This document shows positions 54,499 through 64,000 of a stretch of 64,000 nucleotides of DNA, one piece after another. This DNA comes from Capricornis sumatraensis. Its lineage: Eukaryota; Chordata; Mammalia; Artiodactyla; Bovidae. Position numbers and translations under genes: made by a program. Below the pieces are notes generated by a model. The model was not told the DNA's origin. It searched no databases and saw only the letters and a program-made list of their open reading frames with translations. Each line of letters begins with the position of its first letter. Position 1 is the stretch's first letter. The stretch spans positions 169,468,001 through 169,532,000 of the forward strand of contig NC_091071.1 in the NCBI RefSeq assembly GCF_032405125.1, in the 5' to 3' direction.

Positions 54499-55235
54499 GA
54501 TGCTTGCTCCTTGGAAGAATAGCTATGTCAAACCTAGACAGTGTTTTATTTATTTATTTTTTTAGCAAAGGAATTTAGTTTGTTCACTTTATGTAAATTG
54601 GAGGCTAATTACTTTACAATATTGTAGTGATTTTTGCCATACTTGACATGAATCCGCCACGGGTGTACATGTGTTCCCCATCCTGAACCCCCCTCCCACC
54701 TCCCTCCCCATCCCATCCTTCTGGGTCATCCTAGACAGTATTTTAAAAGGCAAAGACATCACTATGCCGACAAAGGTCCATATAGTCAAAGCTATGGTTT
54801 TTCAGTAGTCATGTATGGATGTGAGAGTTGGACCATAAAAAAGGCTGAGCGCTGAAGAATTTATGCTTTCGAACTCTGGTGGTAGAGAAGACTCTTGAGA
54901 GTCCCTTGGACTGCAAGAAGATCAAACCAGTCCATCCTAAAGGAAATCAGTCCTGAATATTAATTGGAAGGACTGATGCTGAAGCTGAAGCTCCGATACT
55001 TCAGCCACTTGATGTGAAGAACTGACTCACTGGAAAAGACCATGATGCTGAGAAAAATTGAGGGCAAGAGGAGAAGATGGCAACAAAAGGATGAGATGGT
55101 TGGATGGCATCACTGACTCAATGGACATCAGTTTGAGTAAACTCAGAGAGAGAGTGATGGACAGAGAAGCCTGGCATGCTGCAGTCCATGGGGCTGCAAA
55201 GAGTCAGACACGACTTAGCAACTGAAAAACAACAA
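54499..55235 (+). mobile_element. BovB LINE 3' part, split by L1
   Basis: BovB coding tail ('gctccttggaagaatagctatg', 'catgtatggatgtgagagttgg', 'ggactgatgctgaagctgaag') to the terminal 'gtcagacacgacttagcaac'. It is interrupted at 54,549-54,729 and resumes in register. Confidence 0.88.
54549..54729 (-). mobile_element. L1_BT 3' end inserted in BovB
   Basis: A short antisense L1 3' end (poly-T, then 'gtgatttttgccatacttgac', 'gtgttccccatcctgaacccc'). It is flanked by CCTAGACAGTGTTTTA (54,533-54,548) and CCTAGACAGTATTTTA (54,730-54,745), a 16-base target-site duplication with one mismatch. Confidence 0.9.
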
Positions 55236-55399
55236 CATTAGATAGCAGAAATTCTACCATGTGTCTATGTTCTTGTGTGCATCAACATTTTTTTGGCTAG
55301 TCTTGGCTCTTTGCTTTTTCATCTGGAATTTTAGGAATTTTAGGATCAGCTTGTAAAGTTCCTTGCACAACTCTATTGGGATTTTTTTTTTTTTTGGAG

Positions 55400-55970
55400 T
55401 GCTTTACATGTTATTTTTACCCCAGCTTTATTGAGGTATGATTGACAAATGTAATTGTAAGATATTTAAGATGTACATCATAGTGATTTGATATATATAG
55501 ATTGTGAAAGTACTCCTAGCATATAGTTAATTAATATCTATTTGGATTTTGATTGAACTGGCACTGAACTTATTGATTTAGTTGGGAAGAACTTACATCT
55601 TTATGATATTGATGATTCCGTGAATGAGTATTTTGCACTTACCCATTCATCTAGTTCTTCTTGATTTCTTTTTCATTTATTTTTGCTCTGATTTTTATGA
55701 TTTCTTTTTTTCTACTGACTTTGTGGGTTTTTTGTTCTTCTTTTTCTAGTTGCTTTAGATGTAAGGTTATGTCATTTATTTGATGTTTCTCTTATTTCTT
55801 GAGGTAGGCTTGTATCAAATTTCCTCTTAGTACTGCTTTTATTGCATCCCATAGGTTTTGAATTGTGTTTTCATTGTCATTTGTTTCTAGGTATATTTTG
55901 ACTTCCTTTTTTATTTTTTCAGCATCTAGTTCTCATTTAGCTATTTTTCAATAATTTTATAATTTCCTCC
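55400..55970 (-). mobile_element. Old L1 (antisense)
   Basis: 'ccagctttattgaggtatgattg' (3' UTR) and then antisense ORF2 ('tattgcatcccataggtttt', 'gtatattttgacttcc'). Degenerate. Confidence 0.65.
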
Positions 55971-56084
55971 AATAAGACTCAACACATCTTAGGCCAAGAT
56001 AGTTTTCTTGGTATCATAAATTGGGTCTTAAAAAGTGACACTTTCTGTTTATTGCTTGTTTATAGGAACATGATTGATTTTGTT

Positions 56085-56205
56085 TTCTTTTTGGCCACAC
56101 TTCATGGGTTGCAGAATCTAAGTTTTCTGACCAGGGACTGAACCCTGGCCTCAGCAGCGAAAGCACCGAGTCCTAACCACTGGATCACCAGTGAAACTCT
56201 GGAAC
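56085..56205 (-). repeat. CHR-type SINE (antisense)
   Basis: 'tttggccacacttcatgggttg' to 'accactggatcaccagtgaaactc' on the + strand. Confidence 0.7.
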
Positions 56206-56667
56206 ATAAATGATTTTTATTATTGATTTTATATCCAGAAATCTTACTGAGGTCTTTTATTGATTCTAATAATTTGCCCATGGAATAGCTTTAATTTTTC
56301 TATCAATCATATTGCATGTGAAAATGATTTGCTCTTCTTTTTCAATCTTCATAACTGTTTTTGGTCACCTATTCTTCACAACAGAGTGAAGTACTTATGA
56401 TATTCTCAGTTTGCAGATTCTGAAACAAGTTTAAAGAGGTAAGTTGGCTTTTCCAAATTCAGAGACTTGGTGGCAGTCAAGGTTTTGAACTCAAGTGTCT
56501 TTGATTCTAGAACCCATGCTCTTTTCTCTGATGCTCTTCCTCACACATTCTCCACTGATGGGTGAGAAAAGGATTGTTCCCAGAAAGACAGTGTCCACAT
56601 CATTCTGAGTGAAGGATACCTTGAGAGAGCAGAATGAAGTCACCAAAGCCTTTATAACAGCTGTGCA
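56206..56667. other. Intergenic with MIR-like core
   Basis: MIR-like core at about 56,380-56,520 on the + strand; no gene. Confidence 0.45.
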
Positions 56668-56998
56668 GGGATTCCCTGGTGACTCAGTGGTAAAGAATCT
56701 GCCTGCCAATGAGGGAGACACAGGTTTGATCCCTGGTCCAGGAAGATCCCACATGCCGTGGAGCAACTAAGCCTGTATGCCACAGCTACCGAGCCTGTGC
56801 TCTAGATCCCACGTGCCGCAACTACTGAAGCCCGCACGCCTAGAGGCTATTCTCCAGAGAAGCCTCTGCAGTGAGAACCCCACGCACCACAACTAGAGAG
56901 CAGTCCCCACTTGCCACAGCTAGGGAAACACCCGAGCAGCAGTGAAGGCTCGGCACAGTCAACAACGAATAAATAAATAAATAAAATTATTTTAAAAA
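56668..56998 (+). repeat. CHR-type SINE, long form
   Basis: 'gggattccctggtgactcagtgg' through 'gagaagcctctgcagtgagaa' to an (AATA)n tail; about 330 bases. Confidence 0.83.
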
Positions 56999-57109
56999 GG
57001 AGCCGTGCAGGACTGAACTAGGGTTTAGGGTGGGTATATAGAGTTTAATGTATCTGGACTCTAATACCTGTTCCACCTACCAGCTATGTTGCTTTGGATA
57101 AGTCACATT

Positions 57110-58060
57110 GTCTTTTTAACCTTATTCATTCATTCAATAAACTTAATCAAGGAGCACCTGCAATGTGCCAGGCAGTGTTGCTGGTAATGGGATACAGTAC
57201 TGTAATCAACAAACAAATCCCTGCTCTCAAGGAACTTACAGCTTAGTTAGGGACATAGATAATGAGCGAAGTAAACAAGGGAAATATATGATGTGTTAAA
57301 TGTGATAAGTGCTGTAGAGAAAAATATAGCAAGGTAAGAGGGCCTAGGGCATGTCAGTGAATGGCTGCAATTTGTTTAAGTAACTGGGGAAGCCTTATTG
57401 AGGAAGTGGCATTTGAGTAAAGACCTTAACTCTGGGTGTCTGGGGAGGAGAATTCTAGGCTGAGAGAATGGCAGGTGAAAAAACTTGAGATAGGCACATG
57501 CCTGCTATACTGCTGGAGATCAGCAAAGGTGGTCTGACTTGGGGATGGGGGTGGTGAGACGTTGGAGATGAGTGCAGGTCTTGTATGTCCTTGGGGGCAT
57601 TTTAAAGGACTTTGGCTTTTAAAAAGATAATTTTATTTATTTATTTTTTGGCTGCACCGGGTCTTTGTTGCTGTGAATGGGCTTTCTCTAGTTGCAGCGC
57701 AGAGGCTTCTCATTGCAGTTCTTCCTCTCGTTAGAGCATGCAGGCTCTATAACACAGGCTCAGTAGATTCAGCACATGAGCTTAATTGCCCTGAGGCGTG
57801 CGGGATCTTCCTGGGCCAGGGGACAAACCCATGTGCCCTGCGTTGGCAGGTGGATTCTTAACTGGACCACCAGGGAAGTCCAAGACTTCAGCTTTTGCTC
57901 TAAGTGAGGCGGAAGTCACTGGTGGGTTTTGAGCAGAGGAATGATGTGATCTGACTGATGATGACGTTTAATGGGCTCAACCGCACTACTGTGTTGAGAA
58001 CAGACTACAAGAGGTGCGACAGTGGGAGCAGGGAGAACAGTGAGGGGCCACAGCCAGGTG
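57110..58060 (+). repeat. Ancient mammalian interspersed repeat, split by SINE
   Basis: 'ccaggcagtgttgctggtaatggg', 'ccctgctctcaaggaacttac', 'gaggaagtggcatttgag' and, after the SINE, 'gcagaggaatgatgtgatctgac' follow the order of a very common old mammalian repeat. The same family appears in DNAJC8 intron 1 (about 21,945-22,240). I do not assign a precise name. Confidence 0.6.
57625..57882 (-). repeat. CHR-type SINE (antisense)
   Basis: 'tttggctgcaccgggtctttg' to 'ctggaccaccagggaagtcc'; interrupts the older repeat. Confidence 0.8.
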
Positions 58061-58299
58061 GGACATGACGGTGGCTTGGACCTGAGCCGCGAAAGTGCAG
58101 ATGGTGAAAGGTGTTCAGATTTTGGATTGATTGATCAATCTAGCAATCAACTATCATCATTTAAAGTTTAAGGTAAATTTACTAATTGAAAATATTTGTT
58201 TGATGAAGGAAACTTTAAAATCTCTTATAAACCCAAACATAAGGCCACTCTTCAAATAAGCAATCCATTATTTTCCTGATGACAAGATTCCCCAAAGAT

Positions 58300-58425
58300 A
58301 TTTTTTTTATTTTTTGGCTTCACGGTTTGTGGCATTTTAGGTTCCTGACCAGAAACTGAACCCGGGCCATAGCAGTGAGATGGAGGAGTCCACAGGGTCC
58401 ACTGGTCCACAGGGAGTTCCCTCAA
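58300..58425 (-). repeat. CHR-type SINE (antisense), short
   Basis: 'tttggcttcacggtttgtggc' to 'ccacagggagttccc' on the + strand. Confidence 0.68.
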
Positions 58426-58479
58426 AAGCTTTTTAAGGCCAGCTTGAACATATAAACTCTTTGGAATGAAGATGACTTA

Positions 58480-58720
58480 AGCCTGAGTTTCTCAGCCTCA
58501 GCACTGTCAACATGTTGAGCCAAATACACTCTTGTTGCAGGGACTGCTCTGTGCCTTGTAGGTTGATTGGCAGCCTTGCTGGCTTCTGCCCACTAGATGC
58601 CAGCACTACCCCTGTCCCCCGCTTCCTGCCACCTGTGACAGCCAAAAATGTGTCCAGACATTGACACATGTCTTTGGAAGGGAAAGTAGCCCCTGGTGAG
58701 AATGGCTGCTTGAGTCAAAT
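58480..58720. mobile_element. MER20-like hAT element
   Basis: 'cccactagatgccagcacta', 'gtgacagccaaaaatgtgtccagacattg' and 'gtagcccctggtgagaa' match the MER20-type nonautonomous DNA transposon. Confidence 0.62.
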
Positions 58721-58737
58721 GCCTATTTATAATATTT

Positions 58738-58936
58738 AATTAATTTTTTTTTTTAATTTTGGCTGCACTGGATCTTTGTTGCGGCTCCTGGGTTTTTTAC
58801 TGTTGCTGTCTCAGTAGTTGGGACATAGGCTTAATTGCCCCCAGGCATGTGGGATATTCCCAGATCAGGAATTGAATTTGTGTCTTTTGCTTTGGCAGGT
58901 GGATTCTTAACCACTGGACCACCAGGGAAACTCTAA
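58738..58936 (-). repeat. CHR-type SINE (antisense)
   Basis: 'ttttggctgcactggatctttg' to 'accactggaccaccagggaaac'; an antisense L1 end follows at 58,950-59,035. Confidence 0.77.
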
Positions 58937-59035
58937 CTTATTCTTTTAAAAAATTATTTAATTTTTATTGAAGTATAATTGATTTACAATGTTGTGTTAG
59001 TTTCAAGTGTACAACAGAGTGATTCAGGTTAATTT

Positions 59036-59985
59036 ATTCTTTTAGTTACTGACATAATCACTCTGGGCAATAATTTGTATTATATATAATGCTCTTTTAC
59101 ACGCTCAAATTTCATGAAACTAGTTTAGTCACATCCATTATATACGTCATTGATGTCAGCATTTTTACAGTTATTGTTCTTTTCTCTCGTTTAACAGAAT
59201 ATTCCCAGTTACATCATTTTTACTTCCATTTACCTTGTATGAGATACAGCACTTAATGTCCTAAGAAGATGCTATCATAGGAAAAGTTCATCCCAAGACA
59301 CAGTTATGCTTTTAGTGGCTTCAGGACAGTTCTCTTTTTCACTGTTGTTCTCATCTCTAAAATTCAAACAAATACTGAATTACTTTAAAAAACAAACAAC
59401 AAAAGCCCTTTCTTATAAAACATTAAAAATTCATGCAAAAGTACACCTAAGGTATAATGGATCCCCAGTATTCTTGACAGGAGAGTCCCATGGACATAGG
59501 AGTCTGGTGGGCTACAGTTCATGGGGTCAAATAGTTAGACACAACTTAGTGACTGAACATACTACATTCAAGGTATCAACACACCCTAAGAGTAAGGAAT
59601 TATCTAAACTTTGATATATGCATTAGCCATTCATTAAACTATCAGCTTACAAAGCCACATCCTCCCTAACAACATAAACATTAAAAGTAGCACTAAAACA
59701 GTGTTTTTTAAATTGCACCTCATTTTGCTATATGTAGACTCAAGCTTTGGCTCATTTAAAGTTACATAAGCCTGAGTAAGCGAACAGGACCAAATTTTTG
59801 AACCATACACTGAACTAATTTGAGACTATTAGCTTATTAGCAAAATCAGTATGAACTCGGGTGTTATACTTAAAGAAAAAGTAAGTTAGGACATGTGGTC
59901 TCTACACTGGGTATCTGGAAACTGCCAGGGTGTCTCAGCACCAGAGCTGTGTATCATTGCTATAAGAGTTGAACAGTGATAAGTA
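59036..59985. other. Intergenic, AT-rich
   Basis: A Bov-tA 3' piece lies at about 59,460-59,565 (+). The rest is unique-looking; no gene. Confidence 0.45.
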
Positions 59986-61945
59986 TTTCAGTTCAGTTCA
60001 GTTCAGTCACTCTGTCGTGTTCCACTCTTTGCAACCATGGACTGCAGCACGCCAGGCCTCCCTGTCCATCACCAGCTCCCAGAGTTGACTCCAACTCATG
60101 TCCATTGAGTCAGTGATGTCATCCAACCATCTCATCCTCTGTTGTCCCCTTCTCCTGCCTTCAATCTTTCCCAGCATCAGGGTCTTTTCAAATGAGTCAG
60201 CTCTTCACATCAGGTGGCCAAAGGATTGAAGTTTCAGCTTCAGCATCAGTCCTTCCAATGAATATTCAGAACTGATTTCCTTTAGGATGGACTGGTTGGA
60301 TCTTGCTGTTCAAGGGACTCTCAAAAGGCTTCTCTAACACCATAGTTCAAAAGCATTAATTCTTCTGTCCTCAGCTTTCTTTATAGTCCAACTCTCACAT
60401 CCATATATGACTACTGGAAAAACCATAGCTTTGACTAGATGGACCTTTGTTGGCAAAGTAATGTCTTTGCTTTTTAATATGCTGCCTAGGTTGGTCATAA
60501 CTTTTCTTCCAAGGAGCAAGCATCTTTTAATTTCATGGCTGCAGTCACCGTCTACAGTGATTTTGGAGCCCCCGAAAATAAACTCTGTCACTGTTCCCAT
60601 TGTTTCTTCATCTATCTGCCAGGAAGTGATGGGACCAGATGCCATGATCTTAGTTTTCTGAATGTTGAGTTTTAAGCCAACTTTTTCACTCTCCTCTTTC
60701 ACTTTCATCAAGAGGCTTGTTAGTTCTTCTTCACTTTCTGCCATAAGGATGGTGTCATCTGCATATCTGAGGTTATTGATATTTCTCCTGGCAGTCTTGA
60801 TTCCAGCTTATGCTTTATCCAGTCCAGCATTTCTCATGATGTATTCTACATATAAGTTAAATAAGCAGGGTGACAGTATACAGCCTTGACGTACTCCTTT
60901 CCCAATTTGGAACCAGTCTGTTGTTCCATGTCCAATTCTAACTGTTGCTTCCTGACCTGCATACAGGTTTCTCAAGAGGCAGGTCAGGTGGTCTGGTATT
61001 CCCATCTCTTTCAGAATTTTCCACAGCTTATTGTGATCCACACAGTCAAAGGCTTTGTCATAGTCAACAAAGCAGAAGTAGAGGTTTTTCTGGAACTCTC
61101 TTGCTTTTTCCATGATCCAACGGATGTTGGCAATTTGATCTCTGGTTCCTCTGCCTTTTCTAAAACCAGCTTGAACATCTGGAAGTTCATGGTTCACATA
61201 TTGCTGAAGCCTGGCTTGGAGAATTTTGAGCATTACTTTGCTCGCATGTGAGATGAGTGTAATTGTGCAGTAGTTTGAACATTCTTTGGCATTGCCTTTC
61301 TTTGGGATTGGAATGAAAACTGACCTTTTCCAGTCCTGTGGCCACTGCTGACTTTTCCAAATTTGCTGGCATATTGAGTGCAGTACTTTTATAGCATCAT
61401 CTTTTAGGATTTGAAATAGCTCAGCTGGAATTCCATCACCTCCACTAGCTTTGTTTGTAGTGATGCTTCCTAAGGCCCACTTGACTTCACATTCCAGGAT
61501 GTCTGGCTTTAGGTGAGTGATCTCACTATTGTCATTATCAGGGTCATGAAGATCTATTTTATATAGCTCTGTGTATTCTTGCTACCTCTGAATATCTTCA
61601 GCTTCTGTTAGGTCCATACCATTTCTGTCCTTTGAGCCCATCTTTGCATGAAATGTTCCCTTGTATCTCTAATTTTCTTGAAGAGATCTCTAGTCTCTAC
61701 CATTCTATTGTTTTCCTCTATTTCTTTGCACTGATCACTGAGGAAGGCTTTCTTATCTCTCCTTGCTATTCTTTGGAACTCTGCATTCAGATCGGTATAT
61801 CTTTCCTTTTCTCCTTTGCCTTTAGCTCCTCTTCTTTTCTCAGCATTTGTAAAGCCTCATCAGACAACTCTTTTGCCTTTTTGCATTTCTTTTTCTTGGG
61901 GATGGTCTTGATCACTGCCTTCTGTACAATGTCCTGAACCTCTGT
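59986..61945 (-). mobile_element. BovB LINE, 2-kb copy with reverse-transcriptase frame
   Basis: A minus-strand BovB (RTE clade, full length about 3.2 kb), 5' truncated. One frame runs from 61,233 to 60,334 with a single in-frame TAA near 60,808. It includes the RT motifs FVDYDKAFDCVDH, GVRQGCILSPCLFNLY and the catalytic LRYADDTIL (60,745-60,790), then KLNIQKTKIMASG and FPVVIYGCESWTIKKAE. The 3' end is the standard 'gttcagttcagtcactctg' (reverse). It lacks the endonuclease part and cannot be autonomous. BovB is known for horizontal transfer among vertebrates. Confidence 0.93.
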
Positions 61946-61954
61946 CCATAGTCT

Positions 61955-62075
61955 GAAAATGCATTGGCAGGTGGATTCTTTACTGCTGAGCCACCAGGGA
62001 CCACCAGGGAAGCCCTATATATCTTGTATGTGTCTCTAAAAGATAAGAATTCTTTTAACATAATCATGAAATCAT
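61955..62075 (-). repeat. SINE head plus flank, duplicate of 62,700-62,812
   Basis: An antisense SINE head ('caggtggattctttactgctgagccaccaggga'), a ten-base internal repeat of CCACCAGGGA, then 'agccctatatatcttgtatg' and 'aagataagaattcttttaac'. The same SINE-flank junction recurs near 62,750. Confidence 0.7.
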
Positions 62076-62192
62076 AGTATGAAAAGTATTTACATATGTA
62101 AAAAATGTAAACCTCGTCAGGAATATATGATAAATATTTTTGTCATTTATCTTTAACTCATGGTGGTGATTTAACTTTCTACTCAAAAGTTC

Positions 62193-62398
62193 TGCGGGCT
62201 TCCCTGGTGGCTCAGACAGTAAAGAATTTGCCTGCAATGCAGGAGACTTGGGTTCAATCCCTGGGTTGGGAAGATCCCCTGGAGAAGGGAACGGCAACTC
62301 ACTCCAGTATGCTGGCCTGGAGAATTCCATGGACAGAGGAGCCTAGCAGGCTACAGTCCATGGGATTGCAAAGAGCCAGACACAACTGAGCATTCTTC
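62193..62398 (+). repeat. Bov-tA SINE
   Basis: 'gggcttccctggtggctcag' to 'agacacaactgagcattc'; full length. Confidence 0.87.
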
Positions 62399-62449
62399 AG
62401 TTCACTTCACTTCAGGAACCATCAACCAACACTAACAATTATCAACCCA

Positions 62450-63130
62450 TTTTTTTTTTTTTTCAGTTGAGGTATGTCCCATTTTATTCTGAAGCAAACC
62501 CCAAATACATAATTTCATCTGCAAATATTTCATGGTGTTGTTGTTGTTATTTAATTGCTAAGTCGTGTTCAATTCTTTGCAATCCTATGGACTGTAGTAT
62601 GCCAGCCTCCTCTGTCCATGGGATTTCCCAGGCCTGAATACTGGAGTGGGTTGCCGTTTCCTTCTCCAGGGGATCTGCCTGACCCAGGGATTGAACCTGC
62701 ATCTCCTGCATTGGCAGGCAGAGTCTTTACCGCTGAGCCACCAGGGAAGCCCTATACTTCATATGTATCTATAGAAGATAAGAATTCTTTTAACACAATC
62801 ATGAAATCATTAACCTAACAATCCACATTAATTCCTTAATATAGTTGAATATCCAGTGTGTTCAAATTTCTGGTTGTTTTGCAATTCCTCTTTTTCTTTT
62901 TTTGCTCCTCTCTCTCTCATTTGTTTGAATTGGGATCCAAAAAAGGCTCACACGTAGCAATTTGGTTGTATATCGCTTAATTCTCATTTCATCTATAGGT
63001 TCTTCCATCATCATTTTCTCCTGTATCATTTGTTGGAGAAGCCGGATGGTTTGCCCTGTGCATTCACTGCAGTCTGAGTTTGCTGTGGATATCCTATGAT
63101 CTGTTCCTTTTCTGTATATTCTGTAAACTG
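62450..63130 (-). mobile_element. Old L1-type 3' sequence, split by SINE
   Basis: 'attctgaagcaaaccccaaatac', 'aagataagaattctttt', 'ccttaatatagttgaatatccagtg' and 'tctgtatattctgtaaactggtag' follow the order of a common ancient LINE 3' region. It is interrupted at 62,540-62,753. Confidence 0.55.
62540..62753 (-). repeat. Bov-tA SINE (antisense)
   Basis: (GTT)n tail, then 'aagtcgtgttcaattctttgc' to 'gctgagccaccagggaagcc'; full length. Confidence 0.87.
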
Positions 63131-63284
63131 GTAGTTGAATTAGCTAATTCTGTTTCTATTTCCTTGGCAAGACTGTTGCATAGGTAGTGTTGTGAATTGA
63201 GCACACACAAACACAACTTTATTAGGAAAGTTTCCAAACACACAAGAAGAGAGGGAAGTGTAATAAATCTCTGTATACCCGGAT

Positions 63285-63870
63285 TAGTTTCACACAGCTG
63301 CTGTAACAAATGACCACAAACTTGGTGGATGAAAATAGCACACATTTATTCTCGTACAGATCTGGAGGCCAGAATTCCAAAATCGGTTTCTTTTCTTCTT
63401 TTTTTGGACTGAACAACACAGCACTCCTCAACCAGGGATTGAACCAGGGCCCTAAGCAGTGAAAGCTCAGAGTCTCAACCACTCCACAGGCAGGGAATCC
63501 CCCTACAATCAGTTTCGATGGACAAGGAGTCAGCGCTGTGCTCCCTCCAGAGGCTCCAGGGAGGAGTCCCTTCCTTGCCTCTTCCAGTTTCTGGTGGTTG
63601 CGGCATTCTTGGGTTGTGGCTGTCTCTCTGCCTCTGTGGCCACATTGCCTTTTCTTCTCTGTATCCAGCTTTCCTCTCTTACTCAGATATTGGTGATTGC
63701 GTTAAGGCTCACTTCGATAATCCAGAATAATCTCCCCATTTTAAGAGTATTAGTTTAATGATACTTGCAAAATCTTTGTCATGTAAGATGAAGTATACAA
63801 CTTCCAGGGATTAGGACCTGATATTTTTGTGGGCCATTATTCAGCCTACACAATACCCATTCCCTAGATT
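63285..63870 (-). repeat. Ancient repeat (antisense) split by SINE
   Basis: 'cagctgctgtaacaaatgacc' and, after the SINE, 'ttggtgattgcgttaaggctc' and 'gggccattattcagcctac' belong to the same old family as 8,275-8,540. It is interrupted by an antisense CHR-type SINE at about 63,388-63,508. AATCGGTTTC and AATCAGTTTC at the borders look like the SINE's target duplication. Confidence 0.6.
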
Positions 63871-64000
63871 CAATATTCTGCCTCTCTCTCTTTTTATTTT
63901 CTTTGTTCCTTTCATCCTCTCTTCCCTTCCCTCCTTTCCCCTCCACTCCTTTCTCTCTCTCTTATTTTACTGTAATATTTCAAAGCAATTCCCTGTAATT

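Noticed and set aside
1..64000. CRISPR arrays, operons, phage or plasmid genes
   Set aside because: The repeats are eukaryotic SINEs, LINEs and microsatellites, and the genes are spliced; nothing prokaryotic is present.

Overview
This is a stretch of ruminant nuclear DNA, from cattle or a close relative. Three things show this: introns with GT-AG boundaries, CpG-island promoters, and dense ruminant-specific repeats (BovB LINEs, Bov-tA and BOV-A2 SINEs, CHR-type tRNA-derived SINEs, L1_BT 3' ends). There are no bacterial operons, CRISPR arrays or integrated plasmids. The three recognisable genes match the order found on human 1p35.3 (SESN2 - ATP5IF1 - DNAJC8 - PTAFR, from memory), seen here with DNAJC8 on the + strand.

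Layout. Positions 1-860 hold the 5' end of SESN2 on the minus strand: intron 1 start, first coding exon (228-290) and its CpG-island promoter. The rest of SESN2 lies off the left edge. Positions 860-14,700 are intergenic, mostly old and young repeats, with one orphan CpG island (6,320-6,700) that looks like a promoter without a gene. ATP5IF1 (mitochondrial ATPase inhibitor IF1) is complete on the minus strand in three coding exons (14,843-16,730) and encodes 109 residues. A 2.9-kb divergent spacer containing an L1 and SINEs separates it from DNAJC8. DNAJC8, a J-domain splicing-associated protein, is complete on the + strand in nine coding exons (19,595-41,308) that join without frame errors into 253 codons; its 3' UTR reaches about 42,000. 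From 42,000 to 64,000 no coding exon could be recognised. This part holds a 1.1-kb GT-rich tandem array (45,160-46,245), several BovB and L1 copies including a BovB with a nearly open reverse-transcriptase frame (59,986-61,945), and a small local duplication near 62 kb. PTAFR would be expected to the right, but its receptor exon is not in the window.

The genes are housekeeping or stress genes and do not form a joint pathway. SESN2 restrains mTORC1 and responds to amino-acid and oxidative stress. IF1 blocks reverse ATP hydrolysis by mitochondrial F1Fo. DNAJC8 acts with Hsp70 and the spliceosome in the nucleus. The most interesting sequence-level signals are promoter architectures (a triplicated CCAAT/GC-box module at ATP5IF1, paired identical E-box 12-mers at DNAJC8, ARE-like and CARE-like motifs at SESN2), the orphan CpG island, a degenerate GC-rich minisatellite in DNAJC8 intron 2, and several clean nested transposon insertions with target-site duplications. 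I found nothing that looks like a new multi-gene system.
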